A DNA stretch of 64,000 nt from Sporomusa sp. KB1 (GCF_007830295.1 NZ_VLKC01000001.1:577773-641772), one strand, 5' to 3'. Shown: positions 38,382 through 47,761, counted from the stretch's first letter. A program made the numbers and translations. The notes: generated from the letters alone by a model not told the origin.

Positions 38382-40211
38382 ATGAGCTTTCTAAAAAAAT
38401 CTACTACTACTATCACCAGGTCACTAACTACTATAAAAACCTTCATAACTGCTACTCTGCCTGTAAAATTAAAATTTCATTACCAACTAAGTTTACGCAC
38501 TAAGCTGCTTGCCGTTGTAGCTATCTTCTCCCTGTTATCAATTAGCATTGGCATCGTTGGCTTGCATGGCATAAAAGCATCCAACGATGCTTTGAGGAGC
38601 ATGTACACTAGTCGCATTATAACCCTACAAGAACTTAAGCTTATGTCTGACGCACTTACAGTGAATGTTGTAGAAACCTGTCATAAGATTAGTGACGGCC
38701 ATATGGCCTGGGCTCTGGGCCGAAACAAACTTACTGAAGGCACCACAATTATTAAGCAGCAGTGGACCACTTACAAAAACCATGTAGCTACAACTGAAGA
38801 AGAACGGCTGGTTGCTCAGATAGACGGTTTTTTAGGAATTGCTGAGGGTGCACTTGCCAATGCCACTACCATCATGATAAAAGAAGACAAACAAGCGTTG
38901 AATGCTTTTATGATTGAAGAATTATACGCAAGTATTGAGCCAGTCTCAGGTAAACTGTCTGAACTCATGGACCTCCAACTGGAATTAGCCCAAAAAGAAT
39001 ATCAAGCCGCTACTGACAGATATCATTGGCTCATCGTGCTGTTTTCAATCATGATTATCGCCGGACTAAGCACAGCCATTGCCTTGGTCCTATTTATCCT
39101 CCAACGAACTCTCCGCGAAATCCACGATATGGTTACTTACGTCGAACAAGTGGCTACAGGTAATCTGGCAATGCCCGAAATTTCTATCACCGCTAATGAT
39201 GAGCTGGGACGTCTGGGTATTGCCATCAATGCCATGGTCATTAACCTGAATTCATTGGTAGGAACCGTTTCCTCATCAGCGAATCAGGTAGTGATTGCCT
39301 CAGAGGAAACAGCAGCATCTGTTGAGCAGGTCTCGACTACCGCTACTGAGTTGGCAGGTTATAGTACCGACTTGGCCGCTGCTGCTGCTGTCGGCACAGT
39401 TTCGGTTATCGAAGTATCTAAATCATTATTAGAACTCTCCTCACTCATTGAAATTGCCAAGCGTGAAGCCACGTCAGCGGTAGCTAACTCACAATCGACA
39501 CTGAACACCGCCCTGGACAGCCGTCGAACCATGGCCAGTACCGTTGTCCGCATGAATAACATCCGGAGCAAAACACTGGAAACCGAGGAGCTTATTGGAA
39601 CCCTTAATCAATATATCGCCAAAATTGGTGCTATTACCGACACCATAACAAGTATTGCCTCCCAAACAAGCTTGCTTTCTCTAAATGCGGCTATCGAAGC
39701 TGCCCGGGCAGGTGAGGCTGGCCGCGGTTTCGCGGTAGTAGCACAAGAAGTCAAAAAGCTGGCCGAGCAATCTACGCAGGGAGCCACTGAGGTTGCGGCA
39801 CTTATTCAAAGAATAAAGGAAAGCACTGCTGACGCCGTTCAGGCTATGCAAGGCAGCCGAGCCGAAGTGGAAAATGGCGTAGCCAGTGCCGGTCAGGCTC
39901 AGCAGGCGTTAAATGATATTTTTTCAGCAGTAACCAGCACCGTAACTGACATTGAAGCCGTGCTGTCCATCACCGATGAAGAAGTCACCCATTCAGATAG
40001 GATTATTGATTTAATTGACTCTTTGGCAACTGTAATTGAAAATACGGCAGAACAGGCCGAAACAGTCTCAGCAAACACCAAACAGACCGCTGCTGTCATG
40101 GATTCGCTGGCAGTCAATTCTACTCAAACCAATCAAATGGCGGCTAGCTTAAAAGTTGCCATTGAATTCTTTACGACAGACAATAAAAATATGAATCATT
40201 TGGAGGTATAA
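38382..40211 (+). CDS. Methyl-accepting chemotaxis protein
   Basis: 609 residues: a membrane segment ([20 protein letters not shown]), a four-helix-bundle sensor domain, a second membrane segment ([20 protein letters not shown]), HAMP, and a signalling domain whose tip contains [20 protein letters not shown], then [18 protein letters not shown]. The ATG at 38382 follows AAAGGAG by 8 bases; the frame is open 9 codons further up. STAS, CheY and CheX-like genes follow, so it may feed a dedicated small pathway. Confidence 0.93.
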   Translation: MSFLKKSTTTITRSLTTIKTFITATLPVKLKFHYQLSLRTKLLAVVAIFSLLSISIGIVGLHGIKASNDALRSMYTSRIITLQELKLMSDALTVNVVETCHKISDGHMAWALGRNKLTEGTTIIKQQWTTYKNHVATTEEERLVAQIDGFLGIAEGALANATTIMIKEDKQALNAFMIEELYASIEPVSGKLSELMDLQLELAQKEYQAATDRYHWLIVLFSIMIIAGLSTAIALVLFILQRTLREIHDMVTYVEQVATGNLAMPEISITANDELGRLGIAINAMVINLNSLVGTVSSSANQVVIASEETAASVEQVSTTATELAGYSTDLAAAAAVGTVSVIEVSKSLLELSSLIEIAKREATSAVANSQSTLNTALDSRRTMASTVVRMNNIRSKTLETEELIGTLNQYIAKIGAITDTITSIASQTSLLSLNAAIEAARAGEAGRGFAVVAQEVKKLAEQSTQGATEVAALIQRIKESTADAVQAMQGSRAEVENGVASAGQAQQALNDIFSAVTSTVTDIEAVLSITDEEVTHSDRIIDLIDSLATVIENTAEQAETVSANTKQTAAVMDSLAVNSTQTNQMAASLKVAIEFFTTDNKNMNHLEV

Positions 40212-40215
40212 GAGA

Positions 40216-40542
40216 ATGGAAAATCACGTATTTCATATTGAAAACAGTCAGGTCATCGCAAATTTGACAGGCAGCTTGCAAGGAGAAGCAGCCGCCCAGC
40301 TCCGGGCGACGCTGCTAACGTATATCGCAGACGGCTACAACAATTTTACAGTTGATTTTTCCCATGTAAGCAATATTGATTCAACCGGATTGGGTATTCT
40401 TGTTACTATTCAAAAACGCGCCCTACAAAGTGGCGGCAGCATCACTCTTCAAGGCCTGCACGGCACAGTCAAAACTGCCTTTGACCGCACCCGGCTGAGT
40501 AAAGCCTTTACCATTGCCGATGCTGAGCATGCAGTAGCATAA
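40216..40542 (+). CDS. STAS domain protein (anti-sigma factor antagonist-like)
   Basis: A 108-residue STAS domain with the phospho-site region FSHVSNIDSTGLGILVTIQK (Ser-Thr after Asp). It starts 4 bases after the MCP stop and is thus coupled to it. Such proteins usually switch anti-sigma factors by phosphorylation; no anti-sigma kinase is nearby, so its partner is unknown. Confidence 0.88.
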   Translation: MENHVFHIENSQVIANLTGSLQGEAAAQLRATLLTYIADGYNNFTVDFSHVSNIDSTGLGILVTIQKRALQSGGSITLQGLHGTVKTAFDRTRLSKAFTIADAEHAVA

Positions 40543-40578
40543 AGGAAATTCCAAGCCATAAATTAGTCATTTTTTGCA

Positions 40579-40635
40579 ATATTCTAGTTTACTTAGTAAA
40601 ATTTACAAGGAATTTTACTAAGTAAACTAGAATAT
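40579..40635. repeat. Long perfect inverted repeat between the STAS and cheY genes
   Basis: Perfect 25-base arms (beginning ATATTCTAGTTTACTTAG) enclose a 7-base loop. No T-run follows, so it is not a standard terminator. It stands 36 bases after the STAS stop and 37 before cheY and could act as an attenuating or processing structure, or be a small mobile palindrome. Confidence 0.8.
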
Positions 40636-40672
40636 ATCCTTTAAAATCATTAGTTTATGGAAGGAGTTTACT

Positions 40673-41038
40673 ATGGAATCTCGAACCTGCCCAGTATTAA
40701 TCTGTGATGACTCAATGCTTATTCGAAAAAAACTCCGGGCCACACTTGAAGCAATGCACTGCCAGGTTTATGAAGCCAAAAATGGCCTTGAGTGTGTTGA
40801 AATGTTCAAATTACACACCCCTAACACAGTATTTTTGGATATTGTAATGCCTGAACTTGACGGCCTGGAAGCCCTTAAGCAAATCAAACAATGTGACAAA
40901 AGTGCACGTGTTATTATGCTGTCATCAACCGGCACTGCCAAAAAACTTCTCGAAGCCCTTAAAAATGGCGCTACTGATTTTATCCAAAAACCCTACACCA
41001 AAGACCAAATTGCCAAAGCGATTGGTTATATTGAATAA
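40673..41038 (+). CDS. CheY-like single-domain response regulator
   Basis: A 121-residue receiver domain: D12/D13, phospho-acceptor D56 (VFLDIVMPELDG), SSTGTAKK (Thr switch) and KPYTK (Lys). No output domain. The CheX-like gene follows by 12 bases and could be its phosphatase. AAGGAG lies 7 bases ahead. Confidence 0.92.
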   Translation: MESRTCPVLICDDSMLIRKKLRATLEAMHCQVYEAKNGLECVEMFKLHTPNTVFLDIVMPELDGLEALKQIKQCDKSARVIMLSSTGTAKKLLEALKNGATDFIQKPYTKDQIAKAIGYIE

Positions 41039-41050
41039 AAGGAGCTAATG

Positions 41051-41923
41051 ATGTATACACAATATTTGGGTCAATACCTAATTAATACAAGCCTCATTTC
41101 TGCCGACCAGCTTTGCGAGTTACTGTCATTAGCCGAATCAACCCATGTAAAGCTTGGAGTTTTAGCCATTGATAACGGACTTATGACAGCAAGTCAAGTT
41201 GAAGAAGTACATGGCCTGCAACGAACGATGGATCGCCGGTTTGGCGAAATTGCCATCACCAAAGGCTATCTTACCCAGACGCAGGTTGATAGCCTGCTTT
41301 CCCAACAAGACAGCCGCCATTTGAGCCTAAGTCAGGCAATTATTGATAAAGGCTACCTTACATTATCACAATTAGAAACAGCACTTACTCAATTTAAGCA
41401 GGATACCCAGTTATCTACCGAACAACTCCAAGCTATGCAGACTGGCAATGTGGATGAAATCGTTCGTTTATTTCTAGATTTTCCTGATAATGATGTTCCC
41501 CAGTTCTACTATGATTATGTCGCACTTTTCCTGAAAAACTGCATTCGCTTCCTCAATGAACGCCCTGTACTGTCTTGGCCGCAACCGTTAAACCAAACAG
41601 CTGATGGCTGGTATATCTCCCAACAAGCGATTGGCAACTATACCGTTTCTACTGGAATAATCCTCAGCGATGCCGGGCTTATTGATGTTGCCAGCCGTTT
41701 CAGCCAAGAGACGTTAACCCATGTGGATGAACTGGCAAAAGATAGCGTAAGTGAATTCCTGAATTTGCATAATGGTATCTTTCTTATTAATGTATCAGAT
41801 AAAGGCTTCAATCTTGATTTGCAACCGCCAGCAATAACGCCTAATACCGGTCATTATACAGGATACCGGATTCCAATCACTCTTTCCAGCGGGTGCATTG
41901 AACTTGTACTCTCTATTGCCTGA
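41051..41923 (+). CDS. MshEN-like repeats fused to a CheX-like phosphatase domain
   Basis: About 290 residues. The N-terminal half has three repeats of GxxLIxxxLISxxQL form (LGQYLINTSLISADQL; FGEIAITKGYLTQTQV; LSQAIIDKGYLTLSQL), as in GspE/MshEN N-domains, some of which bind c-di-GMP. The C-terminal half has the CheX/CheC signature ExxNxxxG (SEFLNLHNG). The neighbour CheY is a likely target. Two ATG codons are in tandem (41048, 41051); the second is 6 bases from GGAG and is preferred. Function is inferred from domains. Confidence 0.7.
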   Translation: MYTQYLGQYLINTSLISADQLCELLSLAESTHVKLGVLAIDNGLMTASQVEEVHGLQRTMDRRFGEIAITKGYLTQTQVDSLLSQQDSRHLSLSQAIIDKGYLTLSQLETALTQFKQDTQLSTEQLQAMQTGNVDEIVRLFLDFPDNDVPQFYYDYVALFLKNCIRFLNERPVLSWPQPLNQTADGWYISQQAIGNYTVSTGIILSDAGLIDVASRFSQETLTHVDELAKDSVSEFLNLHNGIFLINVSDKGFNLDLQPPAITPNTGHYTGYRIPITLSSGCIELVLSIA

Positions 41924-41930
41924 TCACGAA

Positions 41931-41989
41931 AATATAAAAGGCACCCTAGTGTAGGAATAAATCCACAATAGAGTGCCTTTTATATTTTA
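41931..41989. terminator. Bidirectional terminator between the CheX-like gene and yajQ
   Basis: AATATAAAAGGCAC pairs with GTGCCTTTTATATT around a loop of about 28 bases, with A/T runs on both sides. It can end the plus-strand chemotaxis operon and the minus-strand yajQ transcript. Confidence 0.75.
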
Positions 41990-42481
41990 TGAGCGGAAAT
42001 TAATGCACTGCAGCTCGATACCAAAATCTTTCTCTTTGAGCTTTTGAATAACGGCCTGCAAATCATCCTTTTTCGCGCCTGTTACCCGTAACTGATCATC
42101 CATAATCTGGGCCTGGACTTTCAGCTTCTGTTCTTTAATATAGCTGACAACCTCTTTGGCCTTTTCTTTGCTGATGCCCTTTTGAATGGTGACAGTTTGC
42201 TTTACTGTGCCACTGAAAGCAGACTCAATTTTACCAACATCCAGACACTTTAGCGGAACATTGCGTTTAACCATCTTGCTTCTAAGAATATCAAGCATGG
42301 CTCCCAGCTTATAGTCATCTTCAGCCGACAATTTTAAGGATTCTTTATCCAAAACCATTTCCGCTTTGCTGCCTTTGAAATCGTAACGCTGCCCAATCTC
42401 TTTCGTTGCCTGATTGACTGCATTATCCATCTCTTGCAGATCTACTTCTGATACAATATCGAAGGAACAATCCTTTGCCAT
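41987..42481 (-). CDS. yajQ: YajQ family nucleotide-binding protein
   Basis: A 164-residue YajQ protein ([46 protein letters not shown]). Family members bind c-di-GMP or other nucleotides and act in regulation; the role here is not known. AAAGGAG lies 9 bases before the ATG. Single-gene transcript ending at the shared terminator. Confidence 0.93.
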   Translation of the reverse strand: MAKDCSFDIVSEVDLQEMDNAVNQATKEIGQRYDFKGSKAEMVLDKESLKLSAEDDYKLGAMLDILRSKMVKRNVPLKCLDVGKIESAFSGTVKQTVTIQKGISKEKAKEVVSYIKEQKLKVQAQIMDDQLRVTGAKKDDLQAVIQKLKEKDFGIELQCINFRS

Positions 42482-42634
42482 AAATTATAACTCCTTTCCT
42501 ACGAAAATATAGTCCAAAAATATAATACCATATTTCTCTATTTTCTCCAAAAAAACCTGCTATTAATGAGCAAGGTACCCTTTCGCCCACGTTAGCATAG
42601 GATAATAAAGGAAAATAAGGGAGGAATTATGTAA

Positions 42635-44488
42635 TTACCTTTGCGTAAAACTCAAGTTTTTCAAAAATCTATTTTGAAACTCCGGCTGTGCGGCCAGTTC
42701 TATATAGCTGACTTTATTGGCTATACTAACGCATCTCTGCATTTTTTCTGCAGATAATAGTGCCTGAACTGCACCTGTCCCGGCCGCATTCCCAACAGAA
42801 CGGATAGCCTCTCTTTTGAATCCTGGTAACAAGCCAATTGTTAAGGCACTATCAATATCAACATAATTCCCAAAGGCACCCGCTAAGCATACTTCCTTGT
42901 ATTGAGTTTCAGCAGGCATCCTATCTATTAAAAATTGGATACCGGTGCATATTGACGATTTTACCAGTTGGAGCTGACGCACATCATTCTGCGTAATTGA
43001 AATGTCAGCCCCACTGGCACTATTTTCTCCTTCATAAAGAACAAATTCCCATTGACCATCCTTTTCTTTCAACCGTTGCCGTAGATGGTCTGGTAAGTTT
43101 GCCCGCTCAGGCTTGTTAAACCGTCCGCTCTCCTGCAATATACTATTTTTTACCATCTCACCAATGGCCTTTACAATGCCTGAACCACAGATACCAGTAG
43201 GTGTAACATTGCCAATTACTTGAACAGACACAGCCTGCTCGGTTATCGTGACATCACTAATAGCACCATCTGCCGCCCTCATACCGTCCCGGATATGAGC
43301 CCCTTCAAAGGCAGGCCCGGCTGCCGTCGAACAGACATACAGCTTTTTTCCATCCCCGAGAGCCATCTCGCCATTAGTGCCTAAATCTACCATTAGTATT
43401 GGTTCTACCGCAATATCCTGATCTACAGCCAGAATAGCTGCCGTCGTATCTGAGCCAACAAAGCTGGCAATATTCGGCAGCATAATAATTTTCCCTTGTG
43501 GATTTATATCCAGTTCCAGCGCCTTGGGACTAAGCGGCGATATATAATTAAACAGAGCGGCATATGGCTTTCGCACCAGCGTCGACGGTGAAATTGCCAA
43601 TACTAAATGTGCCATCGTAGCATTACCAGCAATGGTTCCGGCATAAATATGGTTTTGTGTCACCTCCACTGAGCTGCATAACTCAGCGATAATTTGATTT
43701 AAACAATGCCGGATAAGCTCCGACAGCCGTTCCAGCCCGCCCTCCAGTTCATGCGTAGCTTGAATCCGGGAAATAACATCAGCCCCCATTGCGGCTTGCG
43801 GATTATTTTTAGAGCATACTGCAACTATCTTTTTGGCGTTAATATCTACCAGCATGCCTACAACGGTAGTTGTACCGATATCAAATGCCACACCATACAG
43901 CATACTTGACGTATCCCCTGCTTCAACTGCAATAACCTTACTATCAAGCATTGTAACGGTTATGAGCTTAGGGTTTGTTTCCAGCACTTCACTTAATTGC
44001 CGCAGTATTGCAGCACTCGCAATATTCCCCGTGTTGTCGAAAACACTATCAGTTGGTTTACTTTTTCCTAGCGCCTGACGAATCATCTCCTGCAAAGAAT
44101 AATGATTATCTACAGTAGGATAGGCCGGTGCCAAAACAACCTTTTTGAGTAAAGGCATATCATCGTCAATAACTATTTCAAAAGCTTGTCCTTTTTGACT
44201 TACCTCCGCCCTTTTCAGTACAATGGTGATATCGCCCTGGGGATAAACCTGGCACGCCTGATACATATTGTCCTTATCCGGCTGAATTTCAATTCCGTCT
44301 TTACCGCTAACAGGGCCCTCAAGAACCTGTATTTTACACTTACCGCATGTACCTCTGCCACCACAGTTAGCTTCAAGAAATATGCCGCCATCAATGAGAG
44401 CACGCAAAATTGTTTTTTCCCGCTCGCATGGCAAAGATCGTTCTTCGCCTTCAATACGTAATGTATACACTGAAGATGCCTCTATCAT
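42635..44488 (-). CDS. Corrinoid reductive activator, ferredoxin plus ASKHA domain (RACo/RamA-like)
   Basis: 617 residues: an N-terminal 2Fe-2S ferredoxin (C42, C48, C51, C79; NCGGRGTCGKC), a linker, and a large actin-like ASKHA ATPase domain (GVAFDIGTTTVVGMLVD; LMVDLGTNGEMALGD; GPAFEGAHIRDGM). Such proteins use ATP to re-reduce inactive Co(II) corrinoid to Co(I) in methyltransferase systems and acetogenesis. It should serve the corrinoid protein at 45862-46491, though a terminator (44539-44579) separates them. Confidence 0.92.
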   Translation of the reverse strand: MIEASSVYTLRIEGEERSLPCEREKTILRALIDGGIFLEANCGGRGTCGKCKIQVLEGPVSGKDGIEIQPDKDNMYQACQVYPQGDITIVLKRAEVSQKGQAFEIVIDDDMPLLKKVVLAPAYPTVDNHYSLQEMIRQALGKSKPTDSVFDNTGNIASAAILRQLSEVLETNPKLITVTMLDSKVIAVEAGDTSSMLYGVAFDIGTTTVVGMLVDINAKKIVAVCSKNNPQAAMGADVISRIQATHELEGGLERLSELIRHCLNQIIAELCSSVEVTQNHIYAGTIAGNATMAHLVLAISPSTLVRKPYAALFNYISPLSPKALELDINPQGKIIMLPNIASFVGSDTTAAILAVDQDIAVEPILMVDLGTNGEMALGDGKKLYVCSTAAGPAFEGAHIRDGMRAADGAISDVTITEQAVSVQVIGNVTPTGICGSGIVKAIGEMVKNSILQESGRFNKPERANLPDHLRQRLKEKDGQWEFVLYEGENSASGADISITQNDVRQLQLVKSSICTGIQFLIDRMPAETQYKEVCLAGAFGNYVDIDSALTIGLLPGFKREAIRSVGNAAGTGAVQALLSAEKMQRCVSIANKVSYIELAAQPEFQNRFLKNLSFTQR

Positions 44489-44538
44489 GTGTAAACCCTC
44501 TTTCGCTTCTTAAAATAGTAAAACTATAAATAGAAACC

Positions 44539-44579
44539 AAAAAGAAGAACCACTACTTTACGCTGGTAGTTCTTCTTTT
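44539..44579 (-). terminator. Rho-independent terminator after the 143-residue protein gene
   Basis: AAAAGAAGAAC pairs with GTTCTTCTTTT around an 18-base loop, followed on the minus strand by TTTTTGG. It separates the GTPase/143-residue pair from the ASKHA gene. Confidence 0.75.
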
Positions 44580-44645
44580 GGCAGAATGTATGTAACACGC
44601 CTCTAACGGGAGTAGAGACGCCGAAACATCATGGTAGTATCACAA

Positions 44646-45077
44646 TTAGCAATTGCCACAGCTGTCCCTGCGTAAAATGGCGAGTGAATCATTCACTATT
44701 TCTTCTACAGTCTTTTTACTATGCCCAAAAACTAATACATTGATATCCAAACTAACACTATTAAATTCACTGGATAAGCCAGTTTGCCACTCGGCCGACG
44801 ACTTTACGTCCAGGTGGTCAAGTCTTGTAAGCGATAAAAACAGAAACTCTTCATTCGTTACTTTGGCAAGCACCTTAATATGGCCCACGATAATACCATT
44901 ATGGGCTAAAGGTCTGCCAAGATCTTGGATCAGTTGCTTTACAAGTTTTTCAACATTTAACTTGGTAACAGGCTTATCAAAGCTAATGGTATGAGTTTTA
45001 CTAAAAACGGTAGCATCAGTTAGGGTTGTAGGTGTCTGTTTGCTGTTGATTTTGAATTTGTGTTTGAGTTTATTCAA
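44646..45077 (-). CDS. Unrecognised 143-residue protein next to a COG0523 GTPase
   Basis: I do not recognise this protein. It is soluble and mixed alpha/beta in look (NVEKLVKQLIQDLGRPLAHN; GHIKVLAKV; LDINVLVFGHSKKTVEEIV) and ends in CGNC. Its start overlaps the GTPase stop by 8 bases, so they are translated together. Context suggests a metal- or cofactor-insertion accessory of the corrinoid module, for example a scaffold or target of the GTPase; that is inference only. Confidence 0.75.
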   Translation of the reverse strand: MNKLKHKFKINSKQTPTTLTDATVFSKTHTISFDKPVTKLNVEKLVKQLIQDLGRPLAHNGIIVGHIKVLAKVTNEEFLFLSLTRLDHLDVKSSAEWQTGLSSEFNSVSLDINVLVFGHSKKTVEEIVNDSLAILRRDSCGNC

Positions 45078-45663
45078 AGCGAATTACCTCCTCTATTATA
45101 TCTGGAGGCAATTTATCTGCTGCACTGGCTACCTTAATCGGTGCAGTGTTGACTAGTTCACGAATGTCATTGATAATTTCCGTCCTGTCAGAACCAGCAA
45201 TATCGGCCTTGTTAATAATAACAAGGTCTGTTTTCTCTACCTGTCCGGTAACAAGGGGGCCAAGAACTTCTTTTAACTCCGGCCAACGCCCCATATCAAC
45301 AATCGTTATTGTCTTAAACCCGGTATAAAAGTTGCAATATTCATTAATCAATTTAGCGATATTACCAGGAATTGCTAACCCGGTCATCTCAATGATCAGC
45401 CAATCCGGCTTAATAGTTTCATTGATCTCTCTTACCGCAGTTATTAGGTCACTTGTAATTTGACAGCATACGCAGCCACCAAACAGCGGCCTTACTTGTA
45501 AGCCGCTATCAGCTAACAACTTATCATCAATACCGGCTTCGCCAATTTCGTTTTCAATAAGAGCTACTGTCTCATGCTTATTTTCGGTAATATATTTGGC
45601 AATTTGCAGTATTGTGGTAGTTTTACCTGAACCTAAGAACCCGCCGAACAGTAAAATACGCAT
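45070..45663 (-). CDS. COG0523/CobW-HypB-like P-loop GTPase
   Basis: A 197-residue GTPase: Walker A GFLGSGKT (8-15), the metal-binding CxCC motif at C64-C67 (GGCVCCQIT), Walker B-like LIIEMTG and INKAD for guanine recognition. It lacks the C-terminal CobW domain, being about half the length of full CobW. Relatives load metals or assist cobalamin enzymes. It follows the corrinoid gene after a hairpin (45763-45799) and is coupled to the 143-residue protein gene. Confidence 0.88.
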   Translation of the reverse strand: MRILLFGGFLGSGKTTTILQIAKYITENKHETVALIENEIGEAGIDDKLLADSGLQVRPLFGGCVCCQITSDLITAVREINETIKPDWLIIEMTGLAIPGNIAKLINEYCNFYTGFKTITIVDMGRWPELKEVLGPLVTGQVEKTDLVIINKADIAGSDRTEIINDIRELVNTAPIKVASAADKLPPDIIEEVIRFE

Positions 45664-45762
45664 TCATTCCCCACCTTTACCTACTCACGTAAGCTATCTA
45701 ATAGTTACAAAACCAGTATACCATCTATCTACCAAGTTAGGAAGTATCTTGGAGCCGCTACC

Positions 45763-45799
45763 GAAATAATCCGGATTGCCCTGCAACCCGGATTATTTC
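45763..45799 (-). terminator. Hairpin after the corrinoid protein gene
   Basis: Perfect 12-base arms (GAAATAATCCGG / CCGGATTATTTC) with a 13-base loop. The T-run is poor, so it may only partly terminate the methyltransferase-corrinoid transcript. Confidence 0.65.
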
Positions 45800-45861
45800 T
45801 AGAATAAATAGTATTTCTTGGCAGTGCATACTATGCTATTACTAGTTGGGGATCATACCAC

Positions 45862-46491
45862 CTAGTTAATGCCCGAAGCTTTCTTGGACATTTCAACTGC
45901 GTCATAAGCATTCTTACAATAGCCGTCTGCTGCGCACCATGTAGCAACACTTTCGTCAACCGGGCCGCCGCCAACCAGAATAGTTGCTTTTGTACCAGTA
46001 GCTTTTACCGCTGCTACAGTTTCTTTCATCACATCAAAAGCAGTTGTCAACAGACAGAACATGCCAACTACGTCCGGATTATGAGTTTTTACTGCCTCAA
46101 TAAAGGTTTCGATCGGGGCATCGACACCAATATCCACGACTTTGAAACCGTTACAGCTTAGAATTGTAGAAACAATATTTTTACCGATATCATGAATATC
46201 ATCTTTTACAGTTCCCAGGATAACTGTGCCAACAGCTTTTTTATCGCCGTTATCTGCAAGGGCCGAACCCAGAAGAGCGGCTGCATTTGAAAACACTTCG
46301 GCAGACATAATCAATTCGGACAGGTAGTAGTCACCAGCTTCATACAGTTTGCCTACGCCTTCCATACCTTCTTGCAGCTGCCCAAGAATCTCAACTGCTG
46401 ACACACCGGCTGCAAGTTGTTCATTTACTGACGAAATTACTAAATCTTCCTCTAATTCAATTACCGCTTTTACCAAATCAATATTTGCCAT
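45862..46491 (-). CDS. Methyltransferase corrinoid protein
   Basis: A 209-residue corrinoid protein: an N-terminal helical cap (1-85) and a Rossmann-like B12 domain with the cobalt-ligand motif DxHxxG (D98, H100, G103 in DIHDIGKNI) and GGGPVDE near the end. It carries the methyl group between a donor methyltransferase and THF. The ATG at 46491 has GGGGG 8 bases ahead. It lies 72 bases after the methyl-THF methyltransferase gene. Confidence 0.94.
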   Translation of the reverse strand: MANIDLVKAVIELEEDLVISSVNEQLAAGVSAVEILGQLQEGMEGVGKLYEAGDYYLSELIMSAEVFSNAAALLGSALADNGDKKAVGTVILGTVKDDIHDIGKNIVSTILSCNGFKVVDIGVDAPIETFIEAVKTHNPDVVGMFCLLTTAFDVMKETVAAVKATGTKATILVGGGPVDESVATWCAADGYCKNAYDAVEMSKKASGIN

Positions 46492-46563
46492 TTCAAATTC
46501 CCCCATATCATTAATTTATTTTAAATTAGATACGATACTCGTTGCGTCACCTGCATCACAGGC

Positions 46564-47367
46564 TTATTCATAAATTCCTTTTCTATGAGCCTTAAGATAG
46601 TTTTTACAAAATCTATCATTGCCTAGTAAAGCTTGTCCTGCGTATACCACGCCCATCATAGCTTTATCTGTTGGGTTAAGTATATAGCCATCCATTCCTA
46701 CAGTCATGGTTTGAACTACAAATAAGCGATTGAGAACAGCCCGATTAGGAAAACCGTAGGAGATATTGCTCAAACCACAGGTAAGGTGTACTGCGGGATA
46801 TTTTTGCTTAATAGCATAAATAGCATCCAATACAGATTTGCCATACTTATCATTGGTGCTTAATGGCTTAATCAGTGGATCAAGGTAGATATCGTCTTGC
46901 TGAATTCCCTCTTTTTCCATGTCGTCAACCAACTTGCTGGCAATTCGTAAACGGTCTTCAGCAGTTTCCGGCATGCCGGCATCTTCAATACAAAGAGCGA
47001 CTATCTTTGCGTTGAACTCCTTTACCAGAGGAATAACTGCTTGGTAGCGCTTCTCTTCAGCAGTTGTGGAATTAATCATTCGCTTGCCATTAGTAGTCTT
47101 GGCCAGCATTAACCCGGCTTTTAAAGCATTCTCGTCAGGACTATCGATACATAGAGGTATGTCGGTAACCTCTTGGATGGTATTTACCAGCCATTCCATA
47201 CATTCAATTTCCTGTCCGACCATTGTTCCGCAGTTTACGTCCAGATAATTAGCACCGGCTGCCGCTTGCTGTTTGGCAACCTCTTGGATGTATGCTGCGT
47301 TCCTTGCTTCTACTGCTTCACGAATCGCCTTGCGGCTAGTGTTAATGAGTTCTCCGATTATTAACAT
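46564..47367 (-). CDS. Methyltetrahydrofolate:corrinoid methyltransferase
   Basis: A 267-residue pterin-binding TIM barrel (MLIIGELINTSRKAI; GANYLDVNCGT; PLCIDSPDENALKAGL; HLTCGLSNISYGFPNRAVLN). It transfers a methyl group between the corrinoid protein and tetrahydrofolate, as AcsE and MtvA-type enzymes do. The ATG at 47367 has GGAGG 12 bases ahead; the frame is open 27 codons further upstream but overlaps the promoter. No substrate methyltransferase (MtaB, MttB or MtvB type) is in the window. Confidence 0.94.
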   Translation of the reverse strand: MLIIGELINTSRKAIREAVEARNAAYIQEVAKQQAAAGANYLDVNCGTMVGQEIECMEWLVNTIQEVTDIPLCIDSPDENALKAGLMLAKTTNGKRMINSTTAEEKRYQAVIPLVKEFNAKIVALCIEDAGMPETAEDRLRIASKLVDDMEKEGIQQDDIYLDPLIKPLSTNDKYGKSVLDAIYAIKQKYPAVHLTCGLSNISYGFPNRAVLNRLFVVQTMTVGMDGYILNPTDKAMMGVVYAGQALLGNDRFCKNYLKAHRKGIYE

Positions 47368-47419
47368 GTAAGCTTTATTCCTCCAATCATTTTTATACGT
47401 TGTATATACATCTATATGT

Positions 47420-47448
47420 ATAATAACGCTAGCCTTACATCTTGTCAA
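47420..47448 (-). promoter_or_regulatory. Strong promoter of the methyltransferase-corrinoid operon
   Basis: Minus strand TTGACA (47443-47448), a 17-base spacer and TATTAT (47420-47425), with the ATG about 50 bases beyond. A small dyad ATACATATAGATGTAT overlaps the -10 and start region and could be an operator. Confidence 0.75.
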
Positions 47449-47677
47449 TACTATTTATCTCATATTTCAAAAAAATCATACATTCTCAGTTGTCCACATG
47501 CTTTAGATCTGTTAAAACACAAAGAAACCAGACAATTAAGCCTGGTTTCTCATAAAGACTTTACTGCGGCTTATACACAAATACTATTCGTAATGGAAGA
47601 AGAATTAGTCATTATCGATGACGTTGAAATTATTAAATATGGCATAACGCTTCCCAAACGTTAATACATATTAACCG

Positions 47678-47722
47678 CAAAAGCAGCCGGAAACGGGGTG
47701 TGCACGTTCCCGGCTGTTTTAT
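47678..47722 (-). terminator. Terminator after the DUF190/crcB operon
   Basis: A GC-rich hairpin (CAGCCGGAAACG pairing with CGTTCCCGGCTG) flanked by A and T runs on both sides. It ends the minus-strand crcB-crcB-DUF190 transcript. The rest of the 394-base gap (47368-47761) contains the promoter above and a small 9-base stem near 47522-47549. Confidence 0.8.
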
Positions 47723-47761
47723 GCTTACCCTAATTATCTAAATTTGTAATTGTATGAAATG

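Noticed and set aside
47416-47664. Possible 82-residue plus-strand protein
   Set aside because: No ribosome site, no family resemblance, Ser/Lys-rich low-complexity start, and its 5' end lies over the methyltransferase promoter; the nearby terminator is explained by the minus-strand operon.
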